Shown here: one piece after another, positions 25,633 to 34,391 of the stretch
Layout: every line of letters begins with the position of its first letter
How positions within the stretch are numbered: the first letter of the stretch is position 1
NCBI RefSeq assembly: GCF_005116465.1
Contig: NZ_SWBM01000001.1
Location: 186,001-250,000, forward strand
Length of the DNA stretch: 64,000 nt
Source: Robertmurraya kyonggiensis
GTDB taxonomy: Bacteria > Bacillota > Bacilli > Bacillales > Cytobacillaceae
Reading direction: 5' to 3'
Notes under the pieces: generated by a model
Database searches by the model: none
What the model was told of the DNA's origin: nothing
What the model saw: only the letters and a program-made list of their open reading frames with translations
Position numbers and translations under genes: made by a program

Positions 25633-25733
25633 GATCTATTTGAGACTTTTCACAATGATGGTTAGAAAAACGAACAGTTAAGCTGGGGACTGTTAAGTTC
25701 GTTTTCTAAACTGTTTCATTATGAAATAGATTC
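25633..25733. repeat. Imperfect 100-bp palindrome
   Basis: The inner arms TTAGAAAAACGAAC and GTTCGTTTTCTAA pair with one bulged base, and flanking ACAGTTA/TGTTAAG extends them. An outer pairing of ATCTATTT with AAATAGAT closes the structure. There is no T run and no gene. It may be a small mobile repeat or a structured RNA. Confidence 0.5.
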
Positions 25734-25754
25734 AAATACTAAAAAATAGTAAAC

Positions 25755-25889
25755 TTATAGATTTGTAACACCTTGGCAATGATCGCATTGGTTGCTGTAG
25801 CATTCGTGCTGTTCTTCAATTTTAGCCCCACAGTTGTTGCATTTCTTAGGTGGTAAATTCCTGAAAAATTCAACGATGCTCTCAATCAT
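25755..25889 (-). CDS. yhfH: Small zinc-ribbon-like protein YhfH
   Basis: The 44-residue protein has two CxxC pairs, CNNC and CDHC, with an extra Cys between them (EECYS region), and starts MIESIVEFFRNLPPKKC. A near-perfect AAGGAGG precedes ATG 25889. Size, Cys pattern and position next to yhfI agree with B. subtilis YhfH. Function unknown; a zinc-binding or protein-contact role is likely. Confidence 0.85.
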   Translation of the reverse strand: MIESIVEFFRNLPPKKCNNCGAKIEEQHECYSNQCDHCQGVTNL

Positions 25890-26047
25890 TTGTATAGCCT
25901 CCTTGTGCATAGGTGTTTGAAACAGTTTGGTTATTAATTTAATTGTATTATAACAGTTGAGTGGATGTCAATCCTGATTTTATAAATTTTAAAGCAAATC
26001 CTTTATAATAAAGTTAGACAAAAAGTTTCTTTAGAGGAGGTACTATT

Positions 26048-26782
26048 TTGAAGTTAACAGTTATCGGTTTTTGGGGCGGTTATCCAAAAGCAAACGAAGC
26101 GAGCACAGGCTATTTATTAGAGCATGCTGGGTACCAATTACTTCTTGATTGTGGAAGTGGTGTCCTGTCAAAAATCCAGAATTTTATTGAGCCAGAGGAG
26201 CTCGATGCTGTCCTTATTTCTCATTATCACGCTGATCATATTGCTGATATCGGTGTGTTGCAGCATGCTCGTATTATCAAAGGTTTTTTAGGGGAGAAAC
26301 CAGATACACTCCCAATCTATGGTCACACCCTTGATGAATATGAATTCGCTAAACTTACTCATAAGGGGATAACAGAAGGAGTCGGCTACGAACCGCAAAA
26401 CACTTTAAAGGTCGGCCCTTTTGAGGTACAATTTCTTAGGACGAATCACCCGGTACCATGCTTTGCGATGAGAATTGAAGCAGGTGGAAAAGTACTTATT
26501 TATACGGCTGATACTTCCTATAAAGAAGAATTTATTCCTTTCTCTAAAAATGCTGATCTGTTGCTTGCAGAATGTAACTTTTTTAGCCATCAAGATGGTC
26601 GTAATGCCGGGCATATGAACAGTACAGATGTAGGAAAATTGGCAAATGACGCAAGTGTGAAGCAAGTGATTCTGACTCATCTGCCTCAATACGGTGAGCT
26701 ATCGAAATTAGTTCAAGAGGCAGGAGAAATCTACAATGGTCCGATTTCATTAGCTGAATACGGGAAAGTTGTAACATTATAA
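26048..26782 (+). CDS. yhfI: MBL-fold metal-dependent hydrolase YhfI
   Basis: The 244-residue protein has the metallo-beta-lactamase metal motif SHYHADHIAD, a further Asp in YTADTSY, and His residues in GHMNS and LTHLPQYG, all of which bind two metals. Related enzymes are RNase Z-like or phosphodiester hydrolases. The start is TTG 26048 behind GAGGAGG. It is followed four bases later by the region of the lplJ start, so the two are co-transcribed. Confidence 0.88.
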   Translation: MKLTVIGFWGGYPKANEASTGYLLEHAGYQLLLDCGSGVLSKIQNFIEPEELDAVLISHYHADHIADIGVLQHARIIKGFLGEKPDTLPIYGHTLDEYEFAKLTHKGITEGVGYEPQNTLKVGPFEVQFLRTNHPVPCFAMRIEAGGKVLIYTADTSYKEEFIPFSKNADLLLAECNFFSHQDGRNAGHMNSTDVGKLANDASVKQVILTHLPQYGELSKLVQEAGEIYNGPISLAEYGKVVTL

Positions 26783-26795
26783 GGAGATGACATCA

Positions 26796-27785
26796 TTGTT
26801 ATTTATTGATAACAAGGGGATCACAGATCCTCAAATTAATTTAGCAATTGAAGAATATGCTTTAAAGAATTTAGATATTAACGAAACGTACCTGCTTTTT
26901 TACATAAATGGTCCTTCTATTATCATTGGGAAAAATCAAAATTCAATAGAAGAAATCAATACGGAGTATGTTGAGGCGAATGGAATTAAGGTAGTCCGTC
27001 GACTTTCGGGTGGTGGAGCGGTTTATCATGACTTAGGAAATCTAAACTTCAGCTTTATCACGAAAGATGATGGAGAGTCTTTCCATAATTTTAAAAAATT
27101 CACGGAGCCGGTTGTGGATGCACTGCATAAGCTTGGGGTACAGGCTGAACTAAGTGGACGAAACGACATTGTTGTTGAAGGTAGAAAGATATCCGGAAAC
27201 GCCCAATTTTCAACGCGTGGTAGAATGTTTAGTCATGGAACGCTGATGCTGGATTCTGAAATTGATCATGTCGTTTCTGCTTTAAAGGTGAAAAAGGACA
27301 AGATTGAATCTAAAGGGATCAAGTCTATTCGAAGCAGAGTAGCGAATATTTCTGAATTTCTTACTGAAAAGATTTCAATTGAGGATTTCCGTGCGTTGCT
27401 ATTAGAGAATATCTTTGATGGAAAAGAAAATATTCAAGAGTATGTGTTAACAGAACAAGATTGGGAAAATATTCATCAGCTTTCAAAGGAACGCTACCAA
27501 AATTGGGATTGGAATTATGGGAAATCTCCTAAATTCAATCTTCAGCATTCTCACCGTTTTCCTGTCGGCAGCATCGATGTACGTTTAGAGGTCAATAAAG
27601 GAATAATCGAAAACTGTAAGATATTCGGAGATTTCTTTGGCGTAGGAGATGTAGCAGAAATTGAACAAAAGCTTATCGGAATTCGCTATGAAAAGGCTGA
27701 AATTGAGCGAGCGATGGAAGATATAGATATAAAACATTATTTTGGAAATATAACAAAAGAAGATTTCACAACATTAATCTACTAA
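26796..27785 (+). CDS. lplJ: Lipoate-protein ligase
   Basis: The 329-residue enzyme activates free lipoate with ATP and attaches it to lipoyl domains of dehydrogenase complexes and the glycine cleavage system. Motifs are the RRLSGGGAVYHDLGNLNFSF signature and GRKISGNAQ with the catalytic Lys. TTG 26796 is chosen since AAGGAG lies nine bases before and the product then begins MLFIDN, as in B. subtilis LplJ. ATG 26787 touches the ribosome site. Confidence 0.93.
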   Translation: MLFIDNKGITDPQINLAIEEYALKNLDINETYLLFYINGPSIIIGKNQNSIEEINTEYVEANGIKVVRRLSGGGAVYHDLGNLNFSFITKDDGESFHNFKKFTEPVVDALHKLGVQAELSGRNDIVVEGRKISGNAQFSTRGRMFSHGTLMLDSEIDHVVSALKVKKDKIESKGIKSIRSRVANISEFLTEKISIEDFRALLLENIFDGKENIQEYVLTEQDWENIHQLSKERYQNWDWNYGKSPKFNLQHSHRFPVGSIDVRLEVNKGIIENCKIFGDFFGVGDVAEIEQKLIGIRYEKAEIERAMEDIDIKHYFGNITKEDFTTLIY

Positions 27786-27811
27786 CGATGTCATCTGGCA
27801 TCGTTTTTTTA
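27784..27811 (+). terminator. Terminator of yhfI-lplJ
   Basis: AACGATG pairs with CATCGTT, followed by seven T. It overlaps the stop codon. Confidence 0.85.
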
Positions 27812-27887
27812 TTTCGGCTAAATGGTCTGATAAATAGGTGAATGCACGTTTAATATTTTAAAAATTCATTTATGTATGCGTTTTCTC

Positions 27888-27916
27888 TTGTGTATATAAT
27901 TTTCTTTCAATATAAT
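27888..27916 (+). promoter_or_regulatory. Likely SigA promoter of lcfB
   Basis: TTGTGT (27888-27893), 17 bp, TATAAT (27911-27916). The rest of 27812-28050 is AT-rich leader with no gene seen. Confidence 0.55.
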
Positions 27917-28050
27917 ATATTTAGAAATTTATTTTATTTGTGAACATTTTCGCAAATATTTGGAAAACAGCATGAAGATACACTCCTCCTAGTCATCCTA
28001 ATAAGTTTTTTGCGGGAAGGCCTTCACAACAAACAAAGGGGATGGAGTAG

Positions 28051-29604
28051 ATGAATTTATCTTCTCAACTGCATGAAACAGCAAAACGATTACCTCAAAA
28101 ACCAGCGTATTACTTTATGGATCAATCAAGTACATATGCCGAGCTTGATGAGGCTATCACAAAATTTGCATCAGGATTAGAAATGCTTGGAGTCAAAAAA
28201 GGGGATCATATTGGATTATTATTAGGGAACTCGCCATTTTTTGTCATTGGCATGTATGGGGCGCTGCGATTAGGTGCTACGGTGATTCCGATCAATCCAA
28301 TCTACACGCCAGACGAAATCGGTTATATTTTGAATAACGGAGATGTCAACACGATTATTGCACTTGATTTAATGGTGCCTTTAGCAGAGAAAGTTCATCA
28401 TGCCCTACCAAAGGTGGAAAACTACATCATTTGTGAAACTCCACAAGGCAAGGAAGCAAATGTGGACGTAACGCAGTTATCTGTTTATCCAAAATTGAAA
28501 TCGTTTACCGATTTATTAGCTACAGGTGATCTAAGCTTTCAAGGACCTGAACTAGATGAGGATGATGTGGCAGTTATCTTGTACACTTCTGGAACGACTG
28601 GAAAGCCAAAAGGGGCGATGCTTACCCATAAGAATCTATATTCCAATGCGAGAGATGTTGGTATTTACTTGCATATGAATGAAGATGATCGGGTAATCAC
28701 GACTCTTCCAATGTTCCATGTGTTTTGTTTGACTGTATCGTTAAATGCACCATTGTTAAGTGGTGCAACAATTTTGATTGATCCAAGATTTAGTCCAAAG
28801 GAAATTTTCCGTTTAGCAAAAAAATATGAACCTACTGTCTTTGCTGGAGTTCCTACAATGTATAACTTCCTCTATCAATATCCAGATGGGGATCCAAAGG
28901 ATTTAAATTCTTTAAGATTGTGCATTTCTGGTGGCGCTGCTATGCCGGTTGCACTTTTAAAAAGCTTTGAAGAAAAGTTCAGCGTTATGATTTCCGAGGG
29001 GTACGGATTATCTGAGGCATCTCCAGTAACTTGCTTTAATCCACTTGATCGTCCAAGAAAAGCAGGTTCGATCGGACAATCCATCGTCCATGTTGAAAAT
29101 AAAGTAGTCAACGAGCTTGGAGAAGAAGTTCCTCCAGGGCAATCGGGAGAGCTGATTGTACGTGGTCCGAATGTCATGAAGGGCTATTATAAAATGCCCG
29201 AGGAAACAGCTGCAACGATTCGTGACGGTTGGCTCCATACAGGGGACATGGCGACCATGGATGAAGAGGGTTATTTTTACATTGTGGACCGTAAAAAGGA
29301 TTTAATCATTGTCGGTGGTTACAATGTATACCCTCGTGAGGTTGAAGAGGTATTGTACAATCATCAAGATGTCATTGAAGTTGCTGTTATTGGTGTTCCT
29401 GATCCAAATCAAGGTGAAGCAGTAAGAGCTTATGTTGTTAAGAAGAATCCTAGTTTAACTGAAGAAGATGTGTTAGCCTATTGCCGTGAGCACTTAGCGA
29501 AATATAAAGTTCCGAGTGCAATCGAATTTTTAGAAGAGCTACCGAAGAATACAACAGGAAAAATCTTGCGTAGAGCGCTTAAGGATCAAGTTACGAAAAA
29601 TTAA
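28051..29604 (+). CDS. lcfB: Long-chain fatty acid-CoA ligase
   Basis: The 517-residue adenylate-forming enzyme makes acyl-AMP and then acyl-CoA. Motifs are [19 protein letters not shown] (P-loop), [26 protein letters not shown], the hinge region [20 protein letters not shown], and the catalytic Lys in NTTGKILRR. Length and position after lplJ match B. subtilis LcfB (YhfL). ATG 28051 follows AAAGGGGATGGAG. No clear FadR operator was found upstream. Confidence 0.92.
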   Translation: MNLSSQLHETAKRLPQKPAYYFMDQSSTYAELDEAITKFASGLEMLGVKKGDHIGLLLGNSPFFVIGMYGALRLGATVIPINPIYTPDEIGYILNNGDVNTIIALDLMVPLAEKVHHALPKVENYIICETPQGKEANVDVTQLSVYPKLKSFTDLLATGDLSFQGPELDEDDVAVILYTSGTTGKPKGAMLTHKNLYSNARDVGIYLHMNEDDRVITTLPMFHVFCLTVSLNAPLLSGATILIDPRFSPKEIFRLAKKYEPTVFAGVPTMYNFLYQYPDGDPKDLNSLRLCISGGAAMPVALLKSFEEKFSVMISEGYGLSEASPVTCFNPLDRPRKAGSIGQSIVHVENKVVNELGEEVPPGQSGELIVRGPNVMKGYYKMPEETAATIRDGWLHTGDMATMDEEGYFYIVDRKKDLIIVGGYNVYPREVEEVLYNHQDVIEVAVIGVPDPNQGEAVRAYVVKKNPSLTEEDVLAYCREHLAKYKVPSAIEFLEELPKNTTGKILRRALKDQVTKN

Positions 29605-29610
29605 TGATTG

Positions 29611-29645
29611 TTGGCGTTTCTGTCATATGCAGGAACGCCTTTTTA
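29611..29645 (+). terminator. Terminator of lcfB
   Basis: GGCGTTTCTG pairs with CAGGAACGCC, with one G-U pair, followed by TTTTT. Confidence 0.88.
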
Positions 29646-29716
29646 TTTGTATAAAAGAAGGAGTAAAGCTGTTGCTGGACGAATTTAAGATGATAATTCA
29701 ATAAGGGAGCGATTAA

Positions 29717-30109
29717 ATGAACTATAAAGTTTTGATCAACATGGAGATAGCGAATCATGAAGTGCCTGAATTGCGAGCTTTGGTGGGATGGGGGAGACGC
29801 GATAAGGATTATCCAGCCTTATTTGAACGTTGTAATTTCTGGGCAGGGGTTCGAGATGAAAATCAGAAATTGATTGCATTTGGCTATGTTTGTGGCATGG
29901 GCTTAGAGCATGGCTATATGGAGGATATTATGGTTCATCCTGAATATCAAGGGAAAGGAATTGGAGTATTGCTGGTAAAGGCATTATTGCATGAGTCTGA
30001 GCGATTTGGATTAGGCATCGTAACAGTTTCATTTGAAGAGGAAAATACAAACTTTTATAAAACTTGTGGGTTTACCCCTAGTGCAGGTGGAGTATGGCAA
30101 GTAGATTAG
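29717..30109 (+). CDS. GNAT family N-acetyltransferase
   Basis: The 130-residue protein has the acetyl-CoA-binding motif DIMVHPEYQGKGIGVLLVKAL and the C-terminal NFYKTCGFTP typical of GNAT enzymes. ATG 29717 follows AAGGGAGCG. It is a single-gene unit with its own terminator. Substrate unknown. Confidence 0.88.
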   Translation: MNYKVLINMEIANHEVPELRALVGWGRRDKDYPALFERCNFWAGVRDENQKLIAFGYVCGMGLEHGYMEDIMVHPEYQGKGIGVLLVKALLHESERFGLGIVTVSFEEENTNFYKTCGFTPSAGGVWQVD

Positions 30110-30116
30110 AAGTTTT

Positions 30117-30147
30117 TCAAGCTGGCATTGTGATGGCCAGCTTTTAT
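30117..30147 (+). terminator. Terminator of the GNAT gene
   Basis: AAGCTGGC (30119-30126) pairs with GCCAGCTT (30136-30143), then TTATTT. Confidence 0.85.
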
Positions 30148-30425
30148 TTGTTTTTGTAGGATTTTGTTAGTTAGAGATGTTTGGTTGCCAACAATGCTTA
30201 GGCGGATAGGAATTTTGTCAATCAAGTGAGGAATGAGTGACAGATTTCAGTGACGAGAAAGGAATTTTGTCAGTCAAAAGAGGCTGAGTTCAATTAGAGT
30301 ATGAAAATGAAGTTCAACTCAACCCTCAACGGCTAATATCCCATCAATTATCCACTAGATAGTGTGAACTCTTCTAATCACAAAAATATTATTTTCGAAA
30401 AATTTATAACTTTGTGTAAAAACAC
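30148..30425. repeat. Intergenic region with a 52-bp direct repeat
   Basis: AATTTTGTCA-rTCAA starts at 30211 and again at 30263, exactly 52 bp apart, with related TGAGTGACAG and CAGTGACGAG in between. No gene is supported. No T-box or riboswitch was recognised ahead of the importer operon. Confidence 0.6.
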
Positions 30426-30455
30426 TTGAAATACCATAGAAGGTAATTATATAAT
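30426..30455 (+). promoter_or_regulatory. Likely SigA promoter of the importer operon
   Basis: TTGAAA (30426-30431), 18 bp, TATAAT (30450-30455), about 75 bp before the start codon. Confidence 0.55.
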
Positions 30456-30531
30456 TTTAGTTATATATTATTATTTAGCGCACAAAAGCATAAAAGCGAC
30501 AAAGTGAGAGGAAAATAGGGGGATATAAAAA

Positions 30532-31530
30532 ATGTTGAAAAAATTCAAAGCAGTAGCTGCTGTTGGAATTATGGGAGCACTTATATTAAGTGGGTGTGGA
30601 GCGGAGGAATCCAATGGAGGCTCTTCAGGTAGTGGAGATTCAGAAAAAACATATAAGGTTGGGGTTACGCAATATGTGGAGCATCCATCACTTGATCTAG
30701 CAACAGCAGGATTTAAAAAGGCTCTAGAAGAATCTGGATTAAAAGTTGAATATGATGATCAAAGTGCCCAAGGGGATCCGAATAATACTCTAACCATTGC
30801 CAATAACTTTGTAGGCGACAAAGTGGATTTAATTTTTGCAAATGCAACTCCAAGTGCGCAAAGTGCACTAAATGCAACAACGGATATTCCAATCTTATTT
30901 ACTTCAGTTACTGACCCAATTGGTGCTGGCTTAATCGAATCATTTGAAAAGCCAGGTGGAAATGTCACTGGAACAAGCGATATGTATCCTGATGCGATTC
31001 CAAATACAGTTGATTTTATCGTCGAAGATTTTGGTGCTAAATCTATCGGAACGATTTATAACACAGGAGAACAAAATTCCAATGTTCAAGTAGAAGAAAT
31101 TAAGAAGGCATTAGAAGGTAAGGATGTCGAGTTAGTGGAAAGCTCAGTTGCTACGACAGCTGATGTAAAACAAGCTGCTGAGTCCTTAATCGGCAAGGTT
31201 GACGTCATTTATATCATTACTGACAATACCGTGGTTTCTGCACTAGATTCTGTTATTCAAGTTTCAAATGAAAACGACATTCCACTATTTGTAGGGGAAA
31301 CAGATTCAGTTGCTAAGGGAGCCTTTGCTGCTTTCGGTATTTCTTATGAAGCGATTGGCTACGAAACTGGTAAAATGGCTGTTGAAATTTTGAAAGGTGA
31401 AAAGACTCCTGCGGATATTCCAGCTCAATATCCGACGGAAGTAAAGCTAGTCATCAATAAAAAGGCAGCAGAAGAAATGAACATTGAATTGAAAGAAGAA
31501 TGGAACGATATTGCCGAGTTTTTAGAGTAA
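30532..31530 (+). CDS. ABC importer substrate-binding lipoprotein (TrpX type)
   Basis: The 332-residue protein has a lipoprotein signal (GIMGALILSGC, Cys at about 22), a Ser/Gly-rich linker and the type I periplasmic-binding fold of the ABC_sub_bind family. Typical stretches are YKVGVTQYVEHPSLDLATAG and ITDNTVVSALDSV. In streptococci this family and the two following gene types take up aromatic amino acids. ATG 30532 follows an AGGGGGATATAAAA leader. The exact ligand here is not known. Confidence 0.85.
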   Translation: MLKKFKAVAAVGIMGALILSGCGAEESNGGSSGSGDSEKTYKVGVTQYVEHPSLDLATAGFKKALEESGLKVEYDDQSAQGDPNNTLTIANNFVGDKVDLIFANATPSAQSALNATTDIPILFTSVTDPIGAGLIESFEKPGGNVTGTSDMYPDAIPNTVDFIVEDFGAKSIGTIYNTGEQNSNVQVEEIKKALEGKDVELVESSVATTADVKQAAESLIGKVDVIYIITDNTVVSALDSVIQVSNENDIPLFVGETDSVAKGAFAAFGISYEAIGYETGKMAVEILKGEKTPADIPAQYPTEVKLVINKKAAEEMNIELKEEWNDIAEFLE

Positions 31531-31538
31531 AAAGAATG

Positions 31539-31574
31539 CAAAGGGCTTCTACTTTTTAGTAGGAAAGCCCTTTG
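31539..31574 (+). terminator. Hairpin between binding protein and permease genes
   Basis: AAAGGGCTTCTAC pairs with GTAGGAAAGCCCTTT, followed by GTTTAAA with a short T tract. It probably lets part of the transcripts stop so that the binding protein is made in excess. Confidence 0.75.
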
Positions 31575-31600
31575 TTTAAATTCCACGAGAGGAAGATTTT

Positions 31601-32629
31601 ATGTTTACGGCTATCTTTGGCTCTGTTGAAGCTGGTGCTATATATGCACTTATGGCTTTAGGGGTTTACTTATCTTTTAGAATATTAGATTTTCCTGATT
31701 TAACGGTGGACGGAAGTTTTGTTACAGGAGCAGCAGTAGCAGCAATGCTGATTATCGGAGGAACGAACCCTTTTGTGGCGACAATTGCGGGTTTTGTTGC
31801 AGGCTTTATTGCCGGGTGTATCACAGGGTTACTCCATACGAAGGGGAAAATAAATCCTCTGCTGTCCGGGATATTAATGATGATTGCCTTGTATTCTATC
31901 AATCTAAGAATTATGGGCAGATCAAATATTTCACTCTTAAATCAAGAAACATTGATTACGCAAATGACGGATTTTTGGAAAGGTCTTAAAATTGACGATG
32001 GTATACAGGCACTCTTTAATTCTATCGGTCTTTCTGCTTTTGTTCCTAAAACATGGGGCATTCTCATCATTATGCTTCTTCTAGCCTTTGTAGTAAAAGT
32101 GTTAATCGATCAATTTTTAAAAACCGACATTGGCTTAGCAATTCGAGCAACAGGTGATAATGAAACGATGATTCGAAGCTTTTCAGCCAATACGGATTAT
32201 TTAAAGGTGCTTGGTTTAGGTCTCTCGAATGGACTTGTTGCCTTATCAGGGGCCTTAATCGGTCAGTACAGTGGCTTTAGTGATGTTGGAATGGGAATCG
32301 GGATGATCGTCATTGGTCTCGCGTCCGTCATAATTGGTGAAGCAGTGTTTGGTGCAAAAAGCATTGTACGAGCGACCCTTGCAGTCATCGGTGGAGCGAT
32401 TTTATATCGTATTATCGTTGCTCTTGCCCTTAGAGTGGAGTTTTTAGAAACGGGGGATATGAAACTCATTACAGCTATTATCGTTGTGGCGGCTCTTATT
32501 ATCCCGAAAGTGATCGATTGGCAAAAAGATAAGCAAAAGAAGAGAAAGAGATTACTAGCATCGAAGAAAAATATAAAAGCGAACGAGAAAAGTGGTGAAA
32601 GCCTTGCTGCAATTAAATCAGATATATAA
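31601..32629 (+). CDS. ABC importer permease (TrpY type)
   Basis: The 342-residue protein has 8-9 hydrophobic segments and the BPD_transp_2-like layout (LDFPDLTVDGSFVTGAAVAA, GLGLSNGLVALSGALIGQ). A Lys-rich C-terminal tail follows. ATG 31601 follows GAGAGGAAGATTTT. It overlaps the ATPase gene, so both are translated together. Confidence 0.85.
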   Translation: MFTAIFGSVEAGAIYALMALGVYLSFRILDFPDLTVDGSFVTGAAVAAMLIIGGTNPFVATIAGFVAGFIAGCITGLLHTKGKINPLLSGILMMIALYSINLRIMGRSNISLLNQETLITQMTDFWKGLKIDDGIQALFNSIGLSAFVPKTWGILIIMLLLAFVVKVLIDQFLKTDIGLAIRATGDNETMIRSFSANTDYLKVLGLGLSNGLVALSGALIGQYSGFSDVGMGIGMIVIGLASVIIGEAVFGAKSIVRATLAVIGGAILYRIIVALALRVEFLETGDMKLITAIIVVAALIIPKVIDWQKDKQKKRKRLLASKKNIKANEKSGESLAAIKSDI

Positions 32630-33398
32630 AGTGTTCAATGAAGGTACACCAGATGAAAAAATTGCTCTAGACCATGTCAATTTAACGCTCAAACCAGGTG
32701 ATTTTGTGACGGTAATCGGGAGTAACGGTGCAGGAAAATCGACATTGATGAATATGATTTCAGGGAAGCTTGTGCCTGACCTTGGAGTGATCAAAATCGA
32801 TGGAACTGATGTAACAACGGTAAGAGAGCATAAACGTTCTAAATTTATCGGTCGTGTATTTCAAGACCCGATGGCAGGAACGGCTCCGTCGATGACGATT
32901 GAGGAGAACCTAGCACTTGCTTATACAAGAACTAGATCTCGCGGTTTAGCAAGAGGCGTATCGAAAAAGAGAAGAGAATTTTTTAAAGAAAAATTAGAAA
33001 TCCTTCATTTAGGATTGGAAAATCGTTTACAGGCGAAAGTGGGACTGTTGTCTGGAGGAGAGCGCCAAGCTCTATCATTGTTGATGGCAACCTTTACAGA
33101 ACCGAAAATTTTACTATTGGATGAACATACTGCTGCACTAGATCCATCACGGGCAGAGTTAATTACACGATTAACAAAGGATATTGTCGAAGAGTTTAAG
33201 CTGACGACGTTAATGGTTACACATAACATGGAGCAGGCATTGGAGTTGGGAAATCGCTTGATTATGATGGATAAAGGACAAATCATTTTCCAAGCGAATG
33301 AAGGACAAAAGCAACAGCTTACAGTTGATAAGCTTCTTGAGGAATTCCAGCGCATCCGTGGTGAGAAATTGAGCAGTGATAGAACCGTGTTAATTTAA
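32592..33398 (+). CDS. ABC importer ATPase (TrpZ type)
   Basis: The protein of up to 268 residues has Walker A GSNGAGKST, Q-loop VFQDPMAGT, signature LLSGGERQALS, Walker B ILLLDEHTAALD and switch His in VTHNMEQ. The annotated start is GTG 32592. TTG 32604 is also possible, since GTGGTGAAAGCC could serve as its ribosome site and the product would then start MLQLNQIYK. Either start overlaps the permease gene. Confidence 0.88.
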   Translation: MVKALLQLNQIYKVFNEGTPDEKIALDHVNLTLKPGDFVTVIGSNGAGKSTLMNMISGKLVPDLGVIKIDGTDVTTVREHKRSKFIGRVFQDPMAGTAPSMTIEENLALAYTRTRSRGLARGVSKKRREFFKEKLEILHLGLENRLQAKVGLLSGGERQALSLLMATFTEPKILLLDEHTAALDPSRAELITRLTKDIVEEFKLTTLMVTHNMEQALELGNRLIMMDKGQIIFQANEGQKQQLTVDKLLEEFQRIRGEKLSSDRTVLI

Positions 33399-33409
33399 TC
33401 GTGTCAGAT

Positions 33410-33448
33410 GAAGTGCTGTCGAGTGTGCGACAGCACTTTGCTGTCTTT
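33410..33448 (+). terminator. Terminator of the importer operon
   Basis: AGTGCTGTCG (33412-33421) pairs perfectly with CGACAGCACT (33428-33437). The T tract after it is weak (TTGCTGTCTTT). Confidence 0.75.
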
Positions 33449-33520
33449 AGAGGAGTTTTGTTGATAAATGTAATATTAGAATCCTGAAAACCAAATGCAG
33501 ATAAGAATAAAGTAAAGTGT

Positions 33521-33655
33521 ACCATGAGAGGTTCATGATGCTGATAATAGGAAGTATCAACTGGAAAAGGGAATCATGAGAGGTTCATGGTGCCGAACAA
33601 GGGAAATGGCAATTGAAAAAGGGAACCATGAGAGGCTCATGATTCCGATAAAAAA
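33521..33655. repeat. Tandem repeat, 52-bp period, about 2.5 copies
   Basis: The block CATGAGAGGTTCATG (a small palindrome) with flanking sequence starts at 33521, 33573 and 33625, exactly 52 bp apart. The rest of each unit, ending GGAAAAGGGA, is also conserved. No gene is seen between 33449 and 33730. Confidence 0.8.
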
Positions 33656-33730
33656 GAAGTTACGCTAAAAAATGTAACATGACGGTCCATTGCTCTATTA
33701 ATAAAGAAACTCCATCAAAATTGAATACAA

Positions 33731-34282
33731 TTATGGATAATGCATAACCAATTGAAAGCTCGTGAGCACTGTACTAGTATTTTTATAGCTATGTGTTTTA
33801 TTAGCTAGAAAGCGAATGGAATCACCTGTAGAAAGGATAAACCGCTCTTCCCCGATGGCTAACTCAAGCTCTCCGCTCATCACAGTGATGTGTTCTTCTA
33901 GCCCTTCATTATGTCTTTCAGAAATATGCGTACAACCTGGTTCAACCTCAACAGTGAAGATTTCGAACTTTTTTCGAGGGTCAAATGGAAAAATCGAATA
34001 TACACGATAATCTCCATTACTCTCCGTCACAGGAGTAATGCTGTCTAACTTCACGACTGTTATATTTGAGTCTTCTTCCTGAATCAAGGAAGAAAAAGAG
34101 ATTTGCAAGCCGCGTGCAATTTTCCACAAAGTTGAAACTGTTGGGTTTGAATCTCCTCTTTCAATTTGCCCGAGCATCGCTTTGCTAACCCCTGTTAATT
34201 CGGCTATTTGATCCAGACTGGCACCACGATTCTTCCGAATGGCCTTTAAATTATCGCCAATGTTTTTTTGAATGTTTTCCAT
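33731..34282 (-). CDS. XRE-cupin transcriptional regulator
   Basis: The 183-residue protein has an N-terminal HTH (LKAIRKNRGASLDQIAELTG, then VSKAMLGQIERGDSNPTVST) and a C-terminal cupin (VEPGCTHISERHNEGLEEHI). ATG 34282 is chosen because GGAGGAG sits just before it; an ATG six codons upstream precedes that site. It is divergent from azlC and probably controls it. In B. subtilis azl is controlled by the Lrp-type AzlB, so this is a different regulator. Confidence 0.85.
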   Translation of the reverse strand: MENIQKNIGDNLKAIRKNRGASLDQIAELTGVSKAMLGQIERGDSNPTVSTLWKIARGLQISFSSLIQEEDSNITVVKLDSITPVTESNGDYRVYSIFPFDPRKKFEIFTVEVEPGCTHISERHNEGLEEHITVMSGELELAIGEERFILSTGDSIRFLANKTHSYKNTSTVLTSFQLVMHYP

Positions 34283-34300
34283 TTGCTCCTCCAAAATCAT

Positions 34301-34331
34301 TGTATAATATAACGCACGTATGTATAATATA
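34301..34331. promoter_or_regulatory. Candidate operator between the XRE-cupin gene and azlC
   Basis: TGTATAATATA is repeated at 34301 and 34321, exactly 20 bp apart (about two helical turns), separated by ACGCACGTA. The repeats include TATAAT-like -10 elements, so a bound protein would block both directions. Confidence 0.5.
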
Positions 34332-34391
34332 TTTTATCAGAATTTTAAGTTAAGTACAAAAACGGTACACATACATATGGGGGGTTGGCGG

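Noticed and set aside
30148-30531. T-box or tryptophan riboswitch before the TrpX-type operon
   Set aside because: No T-box core sequence, specifier loop or antiterminator was recognised; only the 52-bp repeat and a SigA-like promoter are visible.
33521-33655. CRISPR array
   Set aside because: The repeats are adjacent 52-bp units without distinct spacers, and no cas gene is nearby.
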